From the NCBI RefSeq assembly GCF_030295955.1, contig NZ_AP027363.1:2108001-2172000 (forward strand): 64,000 bases of DNA, written 5' to 3'. The notes under the pieces were generated by a model, which saw only the letters and a program-made list of their open reading frames with translations, had not been told where the DNA came from and did no database searches. Source of the stretch: Thalassotalea agarivorans. Lineage in GTDB: Bacteria; Pseudomonadota; Gammaproteobacteria; Enterobacterales; Alteromonadaceae. Made by a program: the position numbers and the translations under genes. Positions 56,992-64,000 of the stretch are shown here, one piece after another (positions within the stretch are counted from its first letter, which is position 1; every line of letters begins with the position of its first letter).

Positions 56992-58482
56992 TTACAGCTG
57001 TTTTAAGAATTCATCATGTGTTGGCATTTTAGCAACATCACGCGCAATCAAGGTTTTTAAACTATCAATCAAATCTTCCATTTGTTTTTGCGTTAAACCA
57101 TCGACCAATGGGTGATGGTCTTGTGGAATAATGCCTTGTCCTATCATCACTTGTTGCCACGCGACTTCTGTGAACAGTTCATCAACATCCCGATAAATCT
57201 TACCAGTCTCTTTAAATAGCGTAATGCGCTTAGCTAGAGATTCAGGAATTTCCATGCGCTGGCACTGTTGCCAAAAATCACTGTCACTACGCTCATTTAC
57301 TTTGTAATGCAAAATGATGAAATCGCGGATTCGCTCTAATTCAAATACAGACAATTGGTTTAAGGTATCAACTTCACTCTGTTTAATGCCTTGGTGCGGG
57401 AAAAATTTCAACAACCTAATTGCAGCCGTCTGAATCAAGTGAATACTGGTGGACTCCAATGGCTCCAAAAAGCCACTCGATAAACCAATACTGACAACAT
57501 TCTTGTTCCATTGTTTACGGCGGCGCCCGGTTTTAAAAGGAATAACACGAGGTTCACCTATGGCTTGGCCATCGAGGTTCGCCAGTAGAAGGGCTTTAGC
57601 GTCTTCGTCGCTCATATGTTTGCTTGCATAGACAATACCGTTACCAATTCGATGTTGTAGTGGTATGCGCCACTGCCAGCCAGCTCTATGAGCAGTAGAA
57701 CGGGTGTACGGCGTTGTTGGGCTCACGCTTTCACAAGCGACTGCCATCGCTTTGTCACACGGTAAATAGTGCGACCAGTCCTCAAACCCGGTATTTAACG
57801 TTTGTTCAATAAGCAAAGCGCGCATGCCTGTACAATCAACAAATAGATCGCCTTGAATGTCGGTACCATCTTTTAACGTTATTGCCGTAATATGTCCTGA
57901 TTGCTGACATTGCTCAACGGTATCAATAATACCTTCTACGCGTTTAACGCCATGTTTTTCGCTAAATTCACGCAAAAACATAGCGTACAGGCCAGCATCA
58001 AAATGATAAGCATAGTGAATGCCTGGCAAGTTTGTGCCGGTAATATTTGGCAAAGGGGCAAATTTGTTTTCTTTCGCCGCCTGATAATTAAGTGAAAAAT
58101 CACCGAGTTCTTTGGTCATTCCTTGTTGGTGTGCTTTCACCCAAAAGTGCTGAAAATCACAAAACGGGAAATTTTTGCCAATACCACCAAAGGCATGCAT
58201 GTAACTGTCTTGTTCTGTTTTCCAACCATCAAATTCAATCCCGAGTTTAATGGTGCCCTTTGTGGCCTTTAAAAAAGTCTTTTCGTCGATGCCAAGTGCC
58301 TGATTAAACTGAATCATTGGTGGTATGGTGGCTTCACCAACACCTACAATACCGATCTGCTCTGATTCAACGAGCGTAATATCAAGTGTTTTACCCAGCA
58401 CTTTAGCCATCAACGCAGCAGTAATCCAGCCTGCAGTACCACCACCACAGATGACGACTTTGTTTACATTATCTTTATTCAT
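56992..58482 (-). CDS. Flavin-dependent tryptophan halogenase-like protein
   Basis: Members of this family use FADH2, O2 and halide to halogenate indoles; many copies near TonB-dependent receptor genes have no known substrate. The 496-residue protein starts with the FAD motif GGGTAGW (13-19), then [10 protein letters not shown] (47-56). Lys79, in [12 protein letters not shown], has the same number as the catalytic Lys of PrnA and RebH. The conserved W-x-W-x-I-P motif appears as GWQWRIPL. Glu343, in [13 protein letters not shown], matches the second catalytic residue. So the active site looks intact. It follows the receptor gene on the same strand after a terminator and lies inside the glucan locus. 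No flavin reductase is adjacent; the FMN reductase at 46.5 kb is a remote candidate. Confidence 0.88.
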   Translation of the reverse strand: MNKDNVNKVVICGGGTAGWITAALMAKVLGKTLDITLVESEQIGIVGVGEATIPPMIQFNQALGIDEKTFLKATKGTIKLGIEFDGWKTEQDSYMHAFGGIGKNFPFCDFQHFWVKAHQQGMTKELGDFSLNYQAAKENKFAPLPNITGTNLPGIHYAYHFDAGLYAMFLREFSEKHGVKRVEGIIDTVEQCQQSGHITAITLKDGTDIQGDLFVDCTGMRALLIEQTLNTGFEDWSHYLPCDKAMAVACESVSPTTPYTRSTAHRAGWQWRIPLQHRIGNGIVYASKHMSDEDAKALLLANLDGQAIGEPRVIPFKTGRRRKQWNKNVVSIGLSSGFLEPLESTSIHLIQTAAIRLLKFFPHQGIKQSEVDTLNQLSVFELERIRDFIILHYKVNERSDSDFWQQCQRMEIPESLAKRITLFKETGKIYRDVDELFTEVAWQQVMIGQGIIPQDHHPLVDGLTQKQMEDLIDSLKTLIARDVAKMPTHDEFLKQL

Positions 58483-58532
58483 TTACCTTGCACTTCAGTG
58501 AATTATGTAAGCTTAATTAGCATACAATAAAA

Positions 58533-58560
58533 AAGCCCTTGAACCTAAATTCAAGGGCTT
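58533..58560 (-). terminator. Intrinsic terminator after the receptor gene
   Basis: Perfect 11-bp arms AAGCCCTTGAA and TTCAAGGGCTT around CCTAAA. On the minus strand the T-run continues (TTTTTTATTG). It separates the receptor from the halogenase-like gene. Confidence 0.9.
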
Positions 58561-58591
58561 TCCAACAAGCAAACTCTAAATCGAGGGGAGA

Positions 58592-61390
58592 TTAAAGTTT
58601 GTAAGAGAAACCAAGTAAGTAAGTGCTACCGTAGTCTTGGTAATCACGTACTTGTAACGCATTGTCTCCAGAAAGCGTAGTAAATGGTTCTTTCGTTAAG
58701 TTGTAGCCCTGAAGGAATACAGATAAACCGTCTAAGCTTTCAAAACCACCTTCACCGAAGTCGTAACCGATTTGAGCATCAACTACTGTTTCGCCTAGGA
58801 TGTCAACTTGTACTGTGTCAAAACCTACACCGTAGATATCACCTTTAAAGTCGCTACGCTTACGTGCACTTGCACGTAATTGCCAGCCAGCACGCTCAAA
58901 GTAAACTGTTACGTTTTGGATGCTGTCTGAAAGACCTGGTAATTCAAAGTCGTTACCGTTTGGATCTTGAATGTCTGATTCAATGCCTGTGTGACTAGCA
59001 ATCAAACCTAAACCATCTAAGCTATCTGAGAATACGTTAAATGGTAATGTTACAGAAAGCTCATAACCCCAAAGGTTACCATTGCCACCGTTGATCTTAC
59101 CGCTTTGAGTACCTTTTGAGTTCTCTGGTGGTGGAACGATACCAGTGTTTGGATCTGCTACACCTGTCATGTCAACTTCAAACTGACCGTCGAAAATCCA
59201 GTTGTCTAACTTTTTGTAGAACAATGCAGCTGAAACATAACCTTCTTGAGAGAAGTAGTTTTCGTAGCTTAAGTCTAAGCCTGTAGCTTCTTTTGGCTCA
59301 AGCTCAATGTTACCACCGCTAACAGACCAGTAGTTACCTTCTGAGTCAGGCGTTTGGCTGTATGACGTTAACAATGATGCATTCATTTCATCAAGACGCG
59401 CACGTGCGATTGTCTTAGCAAGACCTAAACGAAGCGTTTGCTCTTCAGTAATTTGAAGCGCTAAGTTTAAGCTTGGAAGTACGTGGTTGTAATCATGGCT
59501 TGCTGAAACAGGTGATGTTTGAACTACCCCATTTACGTTTTCAGAAGCTGCACCATCAGAAGATTGCTTAGTGTAAACATAACGTACACCAACATTACCT
59601 GTTAACGGCATGTCAGCAACTTCTAAGTCTAAATCCGCTTGGATGTAGGCATTAGTTACTTCTTCAGTCACCTGCCAAGATTTAGACGCGTGGCTTGTGT
59701 TTGTTAAGCTTTCAGCAAGTAAGTCGTATTCACCGTTGCGTAACATTGCATTTGAATCATATGCAATCATGTTACCCATACCGATAAAACCAAGGTCAAC
59801 TGTACCTAAACGATATTGCTCTGGTACTACTGGCGTATCCGGGAAAGAATTGATTGTCATGAAGTAACCTTCAGAATCTTTTGTCTTTTCACGAGTACGA
59901 TGTGAGATACCGTATTTAACTGCGCTTACAAAGTCATTATCTAACTCTTGCTCAGCAGCTAATTTAAGTGTTACTAACTCGTCATCAATTGATGGCGTGT
60001 TTAAGAAACCGTCTTGCGCTGTGTTTTCAAGTGGCGTACCAACGATGCCATACTTTTCATTAAGCGCTGAACTCCAACCCCATGTTAATGGACCACCTAG
60101 TTTGATTAGGTCGTAGTCACCATAGTCTAGGCCTGGGTTAAATACTGCACCAGTGTTGCCACCGTTGAATTCATAACCGATGTCGTCTGGAATACCTACG
60201 TTGTCACCACGACCAGTACCTGAGTAGCTCTCTAGAGACCAGATAGTACGTTCAACCGCAGAGTAACTTGCGTCAAACTCTAGGATAAACGTTTCGCTTA
60301 GTTGATAAGAGGTATTGAAACCTAAAGACGTTAGGTCTGCATCACGCTCTTCGTAGTCATTACGTACTACAACTCGTTGACCTTGAGTAACAGCTGATGT
60401 GATAAAACCAGTTTCTTGGTCAACAACAACTGAATCAGGATCGATTGTGCCTTGACCCCAAGCAAATGGTACTTCGATACCACGTAAGATTTTTTCATCT
60501 GTGAAGTTTACATATAACGCATCTAACGTCATTTGTAATTTATCTGTAGGTTGTGCTTCCAACACCAACATCGCTGAATCACGGTTTAATGTTGAAGAAC
60601 GAACGAATGGTTTTGCACCACCTAAGATAGAGTAATTGTTGCCATCAGGGCCTGTAAACTCTGGGTAACCCCAAGAGTTCCAACGCTTCTCTTGGTTAGG
60701 AGAAGTCATTTTTGAGTAAGCAAATGCAACACCAAATGTGTCACCTGCAAACTGATCGATATATGAGAAAGTACCACGGAAACCAGTGTCATCACCGTCT
60801 GGGTTAAGCTTTTCGAAGCTTGTTTTCTCAAATTGACCGTTGAACTGAATCACTTGACCATCTTGGCTTAATGGCTTAACTGATTGCATATCAACGATAC
60901 CAGCAATACCTTCCGCTTCTAAGCTAGCACTTGGCGTTTTGTATACTGTAACGCCTGCCATAACTTCTGAAGGATATAAGTCGAACTCAACGCCACGGTT
61001 GTCACCGATTGACACTTGTTCACGACCGTTAAAAGTTGTGCCACTTTCGTTTTCACCAAAACCACGAATCGATACTTTACTTGCACGACCGTCTAGACGC
61101 TGTGCAGCTAGACCTGGAAGACGTGCAATGGATTCTGCGATTGAAGAGTCTGGCAATTTACCGATATCTTCTGCTGAAATTGATTCAACAACTTCTGATG
61201 AATAACGCTTTGTGCTAATTGATTCGACGATACTGCCACGGAAGCCTTTAACTTCAATAACTTCTACGTCTTGCTGTTCCGCTTGGTTTTCATCTTGCGC
61301 TTCTTCTGCTGCGAAAGATGATGCGCTCATGGCAATAAAACCGCTAGAAAGCATAGCAAGCGTCAATTTGCTTGGCTTAAACTTTAACAT
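58592..61390 (-). CDS. TonB-dependent receptor, probably for malto-oligosaccharides
   Basis: This outer-membrane gated barrel imports bulky substrates using TonB energy. The 932-residue precursor has a signal peptide ending SSFAAEEA, an N-terminal TonB-box-like VEVIEVKGF, and a plug (about 45-170) with SAEDIGKLPDSSIAESIARL, RGFGENESGTTFNGRE and EGIAGIVDMQS. A long barrel ends YGSTYLLGFSYKL. The plug type is that of carbohydrate receptors (Caulobacter MalA-like). AGGGGAG precedes the ATG at good spacing. Two operator palindromes lie upstream, shared with the divergent pulA gene. Substrate is inferred from the surrounding glucan enzymes. Confidence 0.93.
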   Translation of the reverse strand: MLKFKPSKLTLAMLSSGFIAMSASSFAAEEAQDENQAEQQDVEVIEVKGFRGSIVESISTKRYSSEVVESISAEDIGKLPDSSIAESIARLPGLAAQRLDGRASKVSIRGFGENESGTTFNGREQVSIGDNRGVEFDLYPSEVMAGVTVYKTPSASLEAEGIAGIVDMQSVKPLSQDGQVIQFNGQFEKTSFEKLNPDGDDTGFRGTFSYIDQFAGDTFGVAFAYSKMTSPNQEKRWNSWGYPEFTGPDGNNYSILGGAKPFVRSSTLNRDSAMLVLEAQPTDKLQMTLDALYVNFTDEKILRGIEVPFAWGQGTIDPDSVVVDQETGFITSAVTQGQRVVVRNDYEERDADLTSLGFNTSYQLSETFILEFDASYSAVERTIWSLESYSGTGRGDNVGIPDDIGYEFNGGNTGAVFNPGLDYGDYDLIKLGGPLTWGWSSALNEKYGIVGTPLENTAQDGFLNTPSIDDELVTLKLAAEQELDNDFVSAVKYGISHRTREKTKDSEGYFMTINSFPDTPVVPEQYRLGTVDLGFIGMGNMIAYDSNAMLRNGEYDLLAESLTNTSHASKSWQVTEEVTNAYIQADLDLEVADMPLTGNVGVRYVYTKQSSDGAASENVNGVVQTSPVSASHDYNHVLPSLNLALQITEEQTLRLGLAKTIARARLDEMNASLLTSYSQTPDSEGNYWSVSGGNIELEPKEATGLDLSYENYFSQEGYVSAALFYKKLDNWIFDGQFEVDMTGVADPNTGIVPPPENSKGTQSGKINGGNGNLWGYELSVTLPFNVFSDSLDGLGLIASHTGIESDIQDPNGNDFELPGLSDSIQNVTVYFERAGWQLRASARKRSDFKGDIYGVGFDTVQVDILGETVVDAQIGYDFGEGGFESLDGLSVFLQGYNLTKEPFTTLSGDNALQVRDYQDYGSTYLLGFSYKL

Positions 61391-61527
61391 GGATGATTCT
61401 CCCCTTGCATCGCTGCTTAGTAATTGTATAAACCTTATCTAGTAAGGCTTTTATGTTGTTGTTTAATTTACATTCAACGTTAATTGAGGCTCCTAATATA
61501 AAGAGGCATCAAGGCAAAACCTACTTT

Positions 61528-61543
61528 TTGCATACGTATTCAA
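61528..61543. promoter_or_regulatory. LacI-type operator upstream of the receptor gene (site 4)
   Basis: TTGCATACGTATTCAA, about 140 bases before the receptor ATG on the minus strand. Confidence 0.72.
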
Positions 61544-61685
61544 ATTTATGCAAAACCGCAGAGGTTTAGTTACAACTACTTACAAAATGGACCGTCATTA
61601 TAACATTTTTATTGCTATAGCCCTTTATCCACAAAGCCTTTGCAACTCGACTGTTTTTAGAAAGCGTTTTTAAAAGTTTACAGAT

Positions 61686-61697
61686 GTAAACGTTTAC
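61686..61697. promoter_or_regulatory. Second type of LacI-like palindrome
   Basis: GTAAACGTTTAC is a perfect 12-bp palindrome with central CG but flanks unlike the other five sites, 11 bases from site 5. It may bind a different LacI-family protein. Confidence 0.45.
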
Positions 61698-61707
61698 CCC
61701 TTCATTT

Positions 61708-61723
61708 TTGAATACGTATGCAA
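61708..61723. promoter_or_regulatory. LacI-type operator upstream of pulA (site 5)
   Basis: TTGAATACGTATGCAA, identical to site 1, 81 bases before the pulA ATG. Confidence 0.72.
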
Positions 61724-61803
61724 AATGGAACCTAGACTTGGTGTATCGGCTAAAGCAAGTAAAAATGGCTATGCTTATAAAGACACAAGAAACAGAGAAA
61801 GCA

Positions 61804-64000
61804 ATGAAAAGATCTTTGACACTTATTACAGCTAGCTTATTAGCCGCGTGTAGCGACGCTCCCGTAAATAATTCGCTATCGCCTTCAGAATATTCGGCAC
61901 ACTGGATTTCTCAAGACACCTTGCTGGTGCCCAGCGACCAAGGTGAAAACTTAACGTTAGTTGCTCAAGACCAACGTATTGTATTTACACGCGAAACGGA
62001 CGCCATTGTTGATAGTAACTATCCTCATTTATCAGCGTTTTCTGTATATAAAGCAAATATTACAGACGATGCAGCCAAAGCTGCGTTAAAAACAGCATTG
62101 GTCATTACCAATGAATCACAAGACTATGTGAGCAAAGTGCAAAAGGCCGGCGTAATTGATTTACTCTATACGGCTGGCGAAAACGATGCGAACGAATACA
62201 ACCAATTTGGCGCAATGGTAAAACAAGATGCTGTTTCCTTCGCACTTTGGGCTCCTACGGCGCAATCTGTGAAGGTTAAGCTGTACAACAAAGATAAAAG
62301 CTTAAAACATACTCAGCAACTAGAGGAAGATGCTGCAACAGGCATTTGGCATCTAGATACTAACCAAGCAGTAGCCACCGATTTTTATCGTTATGAAGTC
62401 ACGACTTATCATCCACAAACCCATAAGGTAGAAGTTATTGACGTAACCGACCCTTATTCAATCTCTTTATCGACCAATAGTGAATTTTCACAGATCGTCG
62501 ATCTTTCTTCAGCGCAATTAAAGCCAGAAGGATGGGATAACCACGTTGTCCCAGGTATTAACGATCCGTTAGATAATATTTTTTATGAGTTACATATTCG
62601 TGACTTTAGTGCCAGCGATAAAACACAACCTGCAGCCGATCAAGGCAAATATGCAGCGTTTAGCAACAGCGAAACCGATGGCGTAAAGCATATTACCATG
62701 TTGAAAGAGGCAGGTATTAACACTATCCACTTATTACCTGCTTTCGATATTGGCACGGTTAATGAAGAACCAACGCAACAGTTTGATCAGCAATCTAGCA
62801 TTAGTGAAATTTGCGCTATTGTGCCAGATTTTTCTCTGTGTGATAGTGACATCGACAAGCAACAAAGTTTGCAACAAGTCCTTGTTTCAGCACCTTCAGA
62901 TACTTTTGCCCAAGATATCGTTTCTCAACTGCGAGCCCACGACAAATACAACTGGGGATACGACCCATTCCACTACAATGTACCAGAAGGTAGCTACGCT
63001 AAGGACAGTGACGGCTATAGCCGTATCATTGAATTTAGACAAATGGTACAAACCATACACGAAATGGGCATGCGCGTAGTGATGGATGTTGTTTATAACC
63101 ATACCCATGCAGCTGGCCTTGCTACAAACTCTGTACTCGACAAAGTTGTGCCAGGTTATTATCACAGATTAAATCCGCTCACCGGTGCGATAGAGCAATC
63201 AACATGCTGCGACAATACGGCAACAGAGCACGCAATGATGGATAAACTAATGTCTGATTCGCTTGCGCTGTGGACTGAGCAATACAAAATTGATGGTTAT
63301 CGTTTTGATTTAATGGGGCACCAGCCTAAAGCAGCCATGCTTGCCGCACGCGATCGCGTTCATGCGATTGATCCAGACAATTACTTTTACGGCGAAGGCT
63401 GGGATTTTGGCGAAGTGGCAAAAGACGCAATTTTTGAACAAGCGAGCCAATCTAATTTAGGCGGCACAGATATTGGTACCTTTACTGACAGATTACGTGA
63501 TGCCGTGCGCGGCGGCGCCTTTAATGCACAAGGTGAAGATATTCGTAAAAGCCAAGGTATAGGCAGTGGCTTGATGCATATGGAAAATGAGCTTATCGCA
63601 ACAGATACACGTGCAAAATACGACGAATATCAAGACATTATTAAATTAGGCCTGGCCGCCAATTTGAAGCAGTTTAGTTTTACCTCGGCACAAGGTAACA
63701 AAGTAAAAGGTACAGATGTACCTTATGGTGGCACTATAGCAGCCTACGCGTTAAAACCCGCTGATACCATAAACTATGTCTCTAAACATGATAATCAAAC
63801 GTTATGGGATAACAATCAATATCGTTTGCCTTATGACACGACAACAAAACAACGTGTGCGAATTCAAGCGCAAAACTTAAGTTATCCATTGCTCGCTCAG
63901 GGAATTCCATTTATTCATATGGGCAGTGAATTGTTGCGTTCAAAATCTTTCTTACGAGACAGTTACGACTACAGTGACTGGTTTAACAAAGTAGACTTTA
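61804..64000 (+). CDS. pulA: Pullulanase-type GH13 lipoprotein, N-terminal part (cut by window edge)
   Basis: Pullulanases cut alpha-1,6 branches of pullulan, amylopectin and glycogen. The frame starts at 61804 and stays open to the window end (732 codons). It has a lipoprotein signal with lipobox LAAC (Cys16), an N-terminal beta region, a CBM48-like domain (about 140-235: FGAMVKQDAVSFALWAPTA), and the GH13 barrel with the pullulanase hallmark WGYDPFHYNVPEGSYA, VMDVVYNHTHAAG (region I), GYRFDLMGH with nucleophile Asp502, YGEGWDFGE with Glu531, and SKHDNQTLWD with Asp663. The C terminus is outside the window. It shares a control region with the divergent receptor. No N-terminal CBM41 is evident. 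Confidence 0.93.
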   Translation, partial: MKRSLTLITASLLAACSDAPVNNSLSPSEYSAHWISQDTLLVPSDQGENLTLVAQDQRIVFTRETDAIVDSNYPHLSAFSVYKANITDDAAKAALKTALVITNESQDYVSKVQKAGVIDLLYTAGENDANEYNQFGAMVKQDAVSFALWAPTAQSVKVKLYNKDKSLKHTQQLEEDAATGIWHLDTNQAVATDFYRYEVTTYHPQTHKVEVIDVTDPYSISLSTNSEFSQIVDLSSAQLKPEGWDNHVVPGINDPLDNIFYELHIRDFSASDKTQPAADQGKYAAFSNSETDGVKHITMLKEAGINTIHLLPAFDIGTVNEEPTQQFDQQSSISEICAIVPDFSLCDSDIDKQQSLQQVLVSAPSDTFAQDIVSQLRAHDKYNWGYDPFHYNVPEGSYAKDSDGYSRIIEFRQMVQTIHEMGMRVVMDVVYNHTHAAGLATNSVLDKVVPGYYHRLNPLTGAIEQSTCCDNTATEHAMMDKLMSDSLALWTEQYKIDGYRFDLMGHQPKAAMLAARDRVHAIDPDNYFYGEGWDFGEVAKDAIFEQASQSNLGGTDIGTFTDRLRDAVRGGAFNAQGEDIRKSQGIGSGLMHMENELIATDTRAKYDEYQDIIKLGLAANLKQFSFTSAQGNKVKGTDVPYGGTIAAYALKPADTINYVSKHDNQTLWDNNQYRLPYDTTTKQRVRIQAQNLSYPLLAQGIPFIHMGSELLRSKSFLRDSYDYSDWFNKVDF

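Larger units (their letters stand above)
61391..61803. other. Divergent control region between receptor and pulA genes
   Basis: This 413-base gap holds no gene that I can support. It contains two copies of the locus operator (listed separately), and a different palindrome, GTAAACGTTTAC, at 61686-61697. The layout suggests each divergent promoter has its own operator. Confidence 0.7.

Noticed and set aside
62750-63079. 109-codon plus-strand frame inside pulA
   Set aside because: Out-of-frame overlap with the GH13 catalytic barrel, which carries all family motifs in the other frame.
1-64000. CRISPR arrays, tRNA or rRNA genes, prophage
   Set aside because: I found no regularly spaced repeats, no cloverleaf-like sequence with a T-arm, no ribosomal RNA stretch, and no phage structural or integrase gene while reading the window. 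A dedicated search was not possible.

Overview
The window looks like chromosome of a marine gammaproteobacterium of the order Alteromonadales, with a Colwellia/Thalassotalea-like gene set. This is inference from gene content: an smc-zipA arrangement instead of mukBEF, rhombosortase, a 1612-residue NAD-glutamate dehydrogenase, a proQ-prc operon, and a maltodextrin locus with a TonB-dependent receptor, a GH97 enzyme and an SLC45-type permease. Base composition is AT-leaning and looks even throughout. I saw no rRNA, tRNA, CRISPR array, transposase or prophage gene. The first gene (zipA) and the last (pulA) are cut by the window edges.

Layout. 1-5.5 kb: zipA and smc (minus), then cysZ and a small secreted protein (plus). 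5.6-9.2 kb: a two-gene unit of a membrane-anchored P-loop ATPase and an MscS-type channel, the least described system here. 9.2-15 kb: gamma-glutamyltransferase with a DTW-domain tRNA-modifying enzyme, rhombosortase, and an S9 peptidase lipoprotein. 15-19.2 kb: a plus-strand run of a YgiQ radical SAM protein, a half-size GDT1 family protein and the ABC-F ATPase YbiT. 19.2-26.4 kb (minus): an AlkD-like repair protein with an overlapping small lipoprotein, pyrD, and NAD-GDH. 26.7-33.7 kb (minus): a four-gene envelope group, DUF1302-DUF1329 and YCF48-MMPL, in two transcription units. 34-43.6 kb (minus): pepN, an NhaC-type antiporter, the operon msrC - acidic 93-residue protein - proQ - prc, then cobB-galM. 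43.8-48.1 kb: CoA-transferase subunits A and B, two uncharacterised small genes, and a divergent FMN reductase/LysR pair.

48.2-64 kb is an alpha-glucan (maltodextrin/starch/pullulan) utilisation locus. PulA and an alpha-amylase-family enzyme are predicted lipoproteins that would cut polymers at the envelope. The TonB-dependent receptor would import oligosaccharides into the periplasm, where the GH97 enzyme would trim them. The SLC45-type permease would take sugars into the cytoplasm, where a GH13 alpha-glucosidase without a signal peptide would finish hydrolysis. A LacI-family regulator lies inside the locus. Five near-identical 16-bp palindromes, consensus TTGMATACGTATKCAA, lie upstream of the GH97 gene, between the divergent alpha-glucosidase and amylase genes (two copies), and between the divergent receptor and pulA (two copies). 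They outline a local regulon. A flavin-dependent halogenase-like gene with its catalytic Lys and Glu intact follows the receptor.

Most genes are bounded by recognisable intrinsic terminators, listed below. Intergenic stretches worth attention are 26375-26681 (hairpins and a possible 13-codon gene), 33681-34121, 50227-50510 (three hairpins in a row) and 61391-61803 (operators).
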